From Embleya sp040605455 (GTDB lineage: Bacteria > Actinomycetota > Actinomycetes > Streptomycetales > Streptomycetaceae): a stretch of 52,230 nucleotides of DNA. Position 1 is the first letter of the stretch. Every line of letters begins with the position of its first letter. The stretch spans positions 1 to 52,230 of the forward strand of contig NZ_JBEXCV010000054.1 of NCBI RefSeq assembly GCF_040605455.1, written 5' to 3'. The notes below the pieces were generated by a model that saw only the letters and a list, made by a program, of their open reading frames with translations, ran no database searches and was not told the origin of the DNA. The position numbers were made by a program, and so were the translations under genes. Shown piece by piece: positions 49,820-52,230 of this stretch.

Positions 49820-50578
49820 GTGACGGACGGACAACACCTCCGCGCGACGTTCAGGCAGGGCGACACCGATGCCGTGCGTCGCATGGCGGACGCGGAGGTC
49901 GAGCGCTCGCGGGCGGCAGGCGATCCGGCCGGTGAGATCGAGGGGCTGTACGGCCTGGCCCGGGTCGCCCTGCGCGGCGGAGACCTGGAGCGGGCCACTG
50001 GCCTGGCGCAGCGTGCCCTCGCCGTGGCACAGGATGCGGGTGAGCGTCGCCTGGAGGAACGGCCGCGCCACGTGCTCGCCGCCGTGGCCCGGCTGTCCGG
50101 CGACCACGAGCGGGCGCGGGACCTCTACGAGGCCGGCATCGAACTCAACCGGGCGCTCGGCCAGGACGAGCACGTGCACTCCGAGTACCACAACCTGGCC
50201 CTCGTCGAGTTGCACCTCGGCGACGTGGAGCGGGCACGTCAACTGATCGAGGAGAGCCGCGAGCGCGTCTTCCGATCCGGCTACCGAGACTTCCTGCCCT
50301 ACCTGGGACTTGCCGGCGCCGCCCTCGCGTCGGCGGACGGCGACATGACATTGGCCGCGCGGCTGCTCGGGTTCGCCGACCAGGCCTTTGTCTCCCTGGG
50401 CCAGGTACCTGACCCCGACGACGCACGCGAACTGGACATGATTCGGACCCGCGTCTCGGCCGATCTGGGACGTGACGCGTTCGAGTCCGAGAGCGCGACC
50501 GGTGCCGCCTGGACCTTGATGAGAGCATTCGGCCGTGCATGGTCCGGCGACACAGGTCGCCGCCAGGACGAGGAGTGA
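49820..50578 (+). CDS. TPR-repeat protein related to regulator C-termini
   Basis: 252 residues, made of helix pairs such as EGLYGLARVALRGGDLERAT and NLALVELHLGDVERARQLI, that is, about four tetratricopeptide repeats. No DNA-binding or enzymatic domain is seen. It resembles the TPR end of LuxR/SARP-AAA regulators as a free-standing piece and may bind such a protein or a ligand. GTG 49820 has AGG upstream. The TetR gene starts five bases after its stop. Confidence 0.82.
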   Translation: MTDGQHLRATFRQGDTDAVRRMADAEVERSRAAGDPAGEIEGLYGLARVALRGGDLERATGLAQRALAVAQDAGERRLEERPRHVLAAVARLSGDHERARDLYEAGIELNRALGQDEHVHSEYHNLALVELHLGDVERARQLIEESRERVFRSGYRDFLPYLGLAGAALASADGDMTLAARLLGFADQAFVSLGQVPDPDDARELDMIRTRVSADLGRDAFESESATGAAWTLMRAFGRAWSGDTGRRQDEE

Positions 50579-50582
50579 GACG

Positions 50583-51194
50583 TTGTCAGGGCAGGCACTG
50601 AGCCGTCGCGATGAGTACGCCATGATGACTCGGCAGGAAGTCGTCAAAGCCGCGCGGAAGTTGTTTGCCGAGCACGGCTACACACAGACCACGGTCGAGA
50701 AGATCGCACGCGAGGCGCGTGTCTCCCCAGCCACTGTCTACGCCCAGTGCCGAGGCAAGGAGGGTCTGCTTCGGACGTTGATGGACATCTGGACGACGAG
50801 TCCGACGGTGGAACGGATCATCATCGACTCGCTGGCCCCGCCCACAGGTCTGGCCAAGCTGGAGGTCCTGGCCGACGGCTATTTCGACATCCGCGCGGAG
50901 GCCGGCGACATCGTGCGCATCGTCGAGCGCGCCGCCGCCAGCTCTCCGGCCACCCAGGAATTTCTCGACATCGCCAACCAACGCCACATCGAGGCGCTGG
51001 AGACGATAGTCAGAGGCATCGCCGCCGACGGCGACCTGGCCGAGGGGCTCTCGATCGAGGACACGGCAAAGATCATCTACTTCCACTTCCGCATTCCTCA
51101 GATCGACCTCGCCGTGGAGGGGTTCGGGTGGGGCGTCGACCGCACGAAAAAGTGGCTCTTTGAACGGGTTGCGGCCGCAATCCTCAAAGGCTGA
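50583..51194 (+). CDS. TetR-family transcriptional regulator
   Basis: 203 residues from a TTG at 50583, chosen because AGGAG (50571-50575) is seven bases before it; an ATG at 50622 without such a site is the alternative. The HTH is VVKAARKLFAEHGYTQTTVE and IAREARVSPATVYAQCRGKE. The C-terminal ligand domain is helical and of ordinary size. It forms one unit with the TPR gene and probably controls the divergent promoter through the palindrome at 49748. Confidence 0.92.
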   Translation: MSGQALSRRDEYAMMTRQEVVKAARKLFAEHGYTQTTVEKIAREARVSPATVYAQCRGKEGLLRTLMDIWTTSPTVERIIIDSLAPPTGLAKLEVLADGYFDIRAEAGDIVRIVERAAASSPATQEFLDIANQRHIEALETIVRGIAADGDLAEGLSIEDTAKIIYFHFRIPQIDLAVEGFGWGVDRTKKWLFERVAAAILKG

Positions 51195-51308
51195 CACCGG
51201 GCAGACGCGTCGCTGTGCCGCGACTTCAGAATTCGTCCACACGGGGTTCCTACATTCCAGTGAGCACCCCCAATGCAGCGGGCACACCGGGCGAAGGCGG
51301 CACAGCGC

Positions 51309-52172
51309 ATGGTCAAGATTCATCACCGGTACGCCATGGTCGATGGCCACCAGATCTTCTACCGAGAAGCCGGACCGAGACACCGGCCCACCGTGGTGCT
51401 TCTGCACGGCTTCCCCGCCAGCTCTCTGATGTTCCGGCACCTCCTGCCACGGCTGGCGGACCGCTGGCACCTGGTAGCACCCGACCATCTCGGTTTCGGA
51501 CTCTCCGACGCGCCGACGGCACACGAGTTCACGTACTCCTTCGACTCGCTCACCGACATCACCGGAAATTTACTCGCCCAGCTCGGCATCGAGCGCTATT
51601 GCCTGTTCGTCCACGACCACGGCGCACCGATCGGGTGGAGGCTCATCCTGCGGACACCGGCCGCGGTCACGGCGATCATCACCCAGAACGGCAACGCGTA
51701 CGACGAGGGACTGCAGCCGGAGTTCTTCACCGCGGTGCGCGACTACTGGCGTGAGCAGACCCCCCAGACCGAGGCCGGCGTTCGTGAGGCACTCAGTCTG
51801 GAGCTGACCCGCTGGCGATACCTCGCGGGCGTGACCGACGAGAGCCTGATCGACCCCACCACCTGGACTCACGATCACGACCTGCTGTCGCGGCCCGACA
51901 ACGACCGCGCGCAGCTGGCGCTGTTCCTCGACTACGCCACCAACCTTGCGTTGTACCCAAAGGTGCAGCAGTACTTCCGCGAGCGGGAGGTCCCGCTGCT
52001 CGCCATCTGGGGAAAGGGCGACCCGATCTTCGGACCCGCCGGGGCGCTCGCCTTCGCCACCGACCTGCCCGACGCCGAGGTCCACTTGGTGCCCGGCGGC
52101 CACTTCCTGCTCGAGAGCGCTCTGGACGAGGTCGTTCCTCTCGTCCGCGCGTTTCTGGGCCATCACCTCTGA
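51309..52172 (+). CDS. Alpha/beta hydrolase, haloalkane-dehalogenase/epoxide-hydrolase-like
   Basis: 287 residues. Oxyanion region VVLLHGFPASS, nucleophile Asp103 in VHDHGAPIGW, acid likely in WGKGDPIFG, and catalytic His in PGGHFLLE. An aspartate nucleophile places it with dehalogenases and epoxide hydrolases rather than esterases. ATG 51309 is preferred; an ATG at 51273 would add twelve residues. It follows the TetR gene by 114 bases and is likely regulated with it. Its last 66 residues are mirrored by the fragment at 45207. Confidence 0.92.
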   Translation: MVKIHHRYAMVDGHQIFYREAGPRHRPTVVLLHGFPASSLMFRHLLPRLADRWHLVAPDHLGFGLSDAPTAHEFTYSFDSLTDITGNLLAQLGIERYCLFVHDHGAPIGWRLILRTPAAVTAIITQNGNAYDEGLQPEFFTAVRDYWREQTPQTEAGVREALSLELTRWRYLAGVTDESLIDPTTWTHDHDLLSRPDNDRAQLALFLDYATNLALYPKVQQYFREREVPLLAIWGKGDPIFGPAGALAFATDLPDAEVHLVPGGHFLLESALDEVVPLVRAFLGHHL

Positions 52173-52208
52173 CCGGCTGTTCCCCAACCCGTATCACCAC
52201 AACGCCGC

Positions 52209-52230
52209 CGCTCGACCTCACGGTCGAGCG
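52209..52230. terminator. Hairpin at window end
   Basis: Perfect 9-bp stem (52209-52217 with 52222-52230), TCAC loop, 37 bases after the hydrolase stop. It runs to the last base of the window, so a longer stem or T run cannot be judged. Confidence 0.7.

Overview
The window is very GC-rich throughout (codon third positions almost always G or C). It carries families typical of Streptomyces-like actinomycetes: a SARP-AAA-TPR regulator, XRE-TPR regulators, an FxLD lanthipeptide, CUT1 sugar ABC genes with no local ATPase, and many GTG/TTG starts. I read it as a chromosomal accessory region of a Streptomycetaceae-type organism; genus and species cannot be fixed from the sequence. All product names rest on reading motifs by eye, not on database searches.

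Left part (1-11.5 kb): a Ter stress-response island. TerD, a DUF475/TerC-type membrane protein and a TerA-like protein read rightward. A second TerD protein with a long Pro/Gly-rich tail reads leftward. A four-gene operon (CitE-like lyase, PRTase_2-TRSP, PRTase_1/StiP-PELOTA, HAD phosphatase) then reads rightward, its last three genes joined by 4-base overlaps or close coupling. This matches the Ter-linked module predicted in the literature to make a nucleoside-like metabolite. Two membrane-anchored proteins of unknown function, one strongly coiled-coil, follow on the minus strand. From 12 to 15.5 kb come decayed genes (a 5'-truncated chitin-type LPMO, a serine hydrolase with a large internal deletion), an intact PhzF-like protein and a small membrane protein.

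Middle (15.6-27 kb): an oligosaccharide-utilisation locus. A secreted GH5 enzyme, a GH42 beta-galactosidase and a LacI regulator read leftward; two CUT1 permeases, a binding lipoprotein and a GH31 enzyme read rightward. Two near-identical 16-bp operators (21289 and 21437) flank a candidate promoter in the divergent gap, so LacI probably controls both arms. A tRNA-Val(UAC) follows at 27.09 kb. Just beyond it lie two broken genes (a haloacetate-dehalogenase-like hydrolase and an M20 amidohydrolase), then a histidine kinase/response regulator pair and a convergent ABC-2 exporter.

Right part (34.2-52.2 kb): an IS5-family remnant joins an acyl-CoA-ligase fragment to a truncated gene. Next is an FxLD lanthipeptide locus whose precursor is intact, with a hairpin after it, but whose dehydratase is frameshifted and truncated. 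It is flanked by an XRE regulator with a frameshift, a HAD phosphatase, two NUDIX proteins, a second XRE-TPR regulator and a TauD-type oxygenase. After an I36-type inhibitor and a low-information stretch come three intact alpha/beta hydrolases and one hydrolase fragment. They surround a 1118-residue SARP-AAA regulator, a TPR protein and a TetR regulator. A perfect 14-bp palindrome lies between the divergent SARP and TPR genes. The number of broken genes between 12 and 46 kb is striking: either this is a decaying arm-like region, or some of the single-base frameshifts are sequencing errors.
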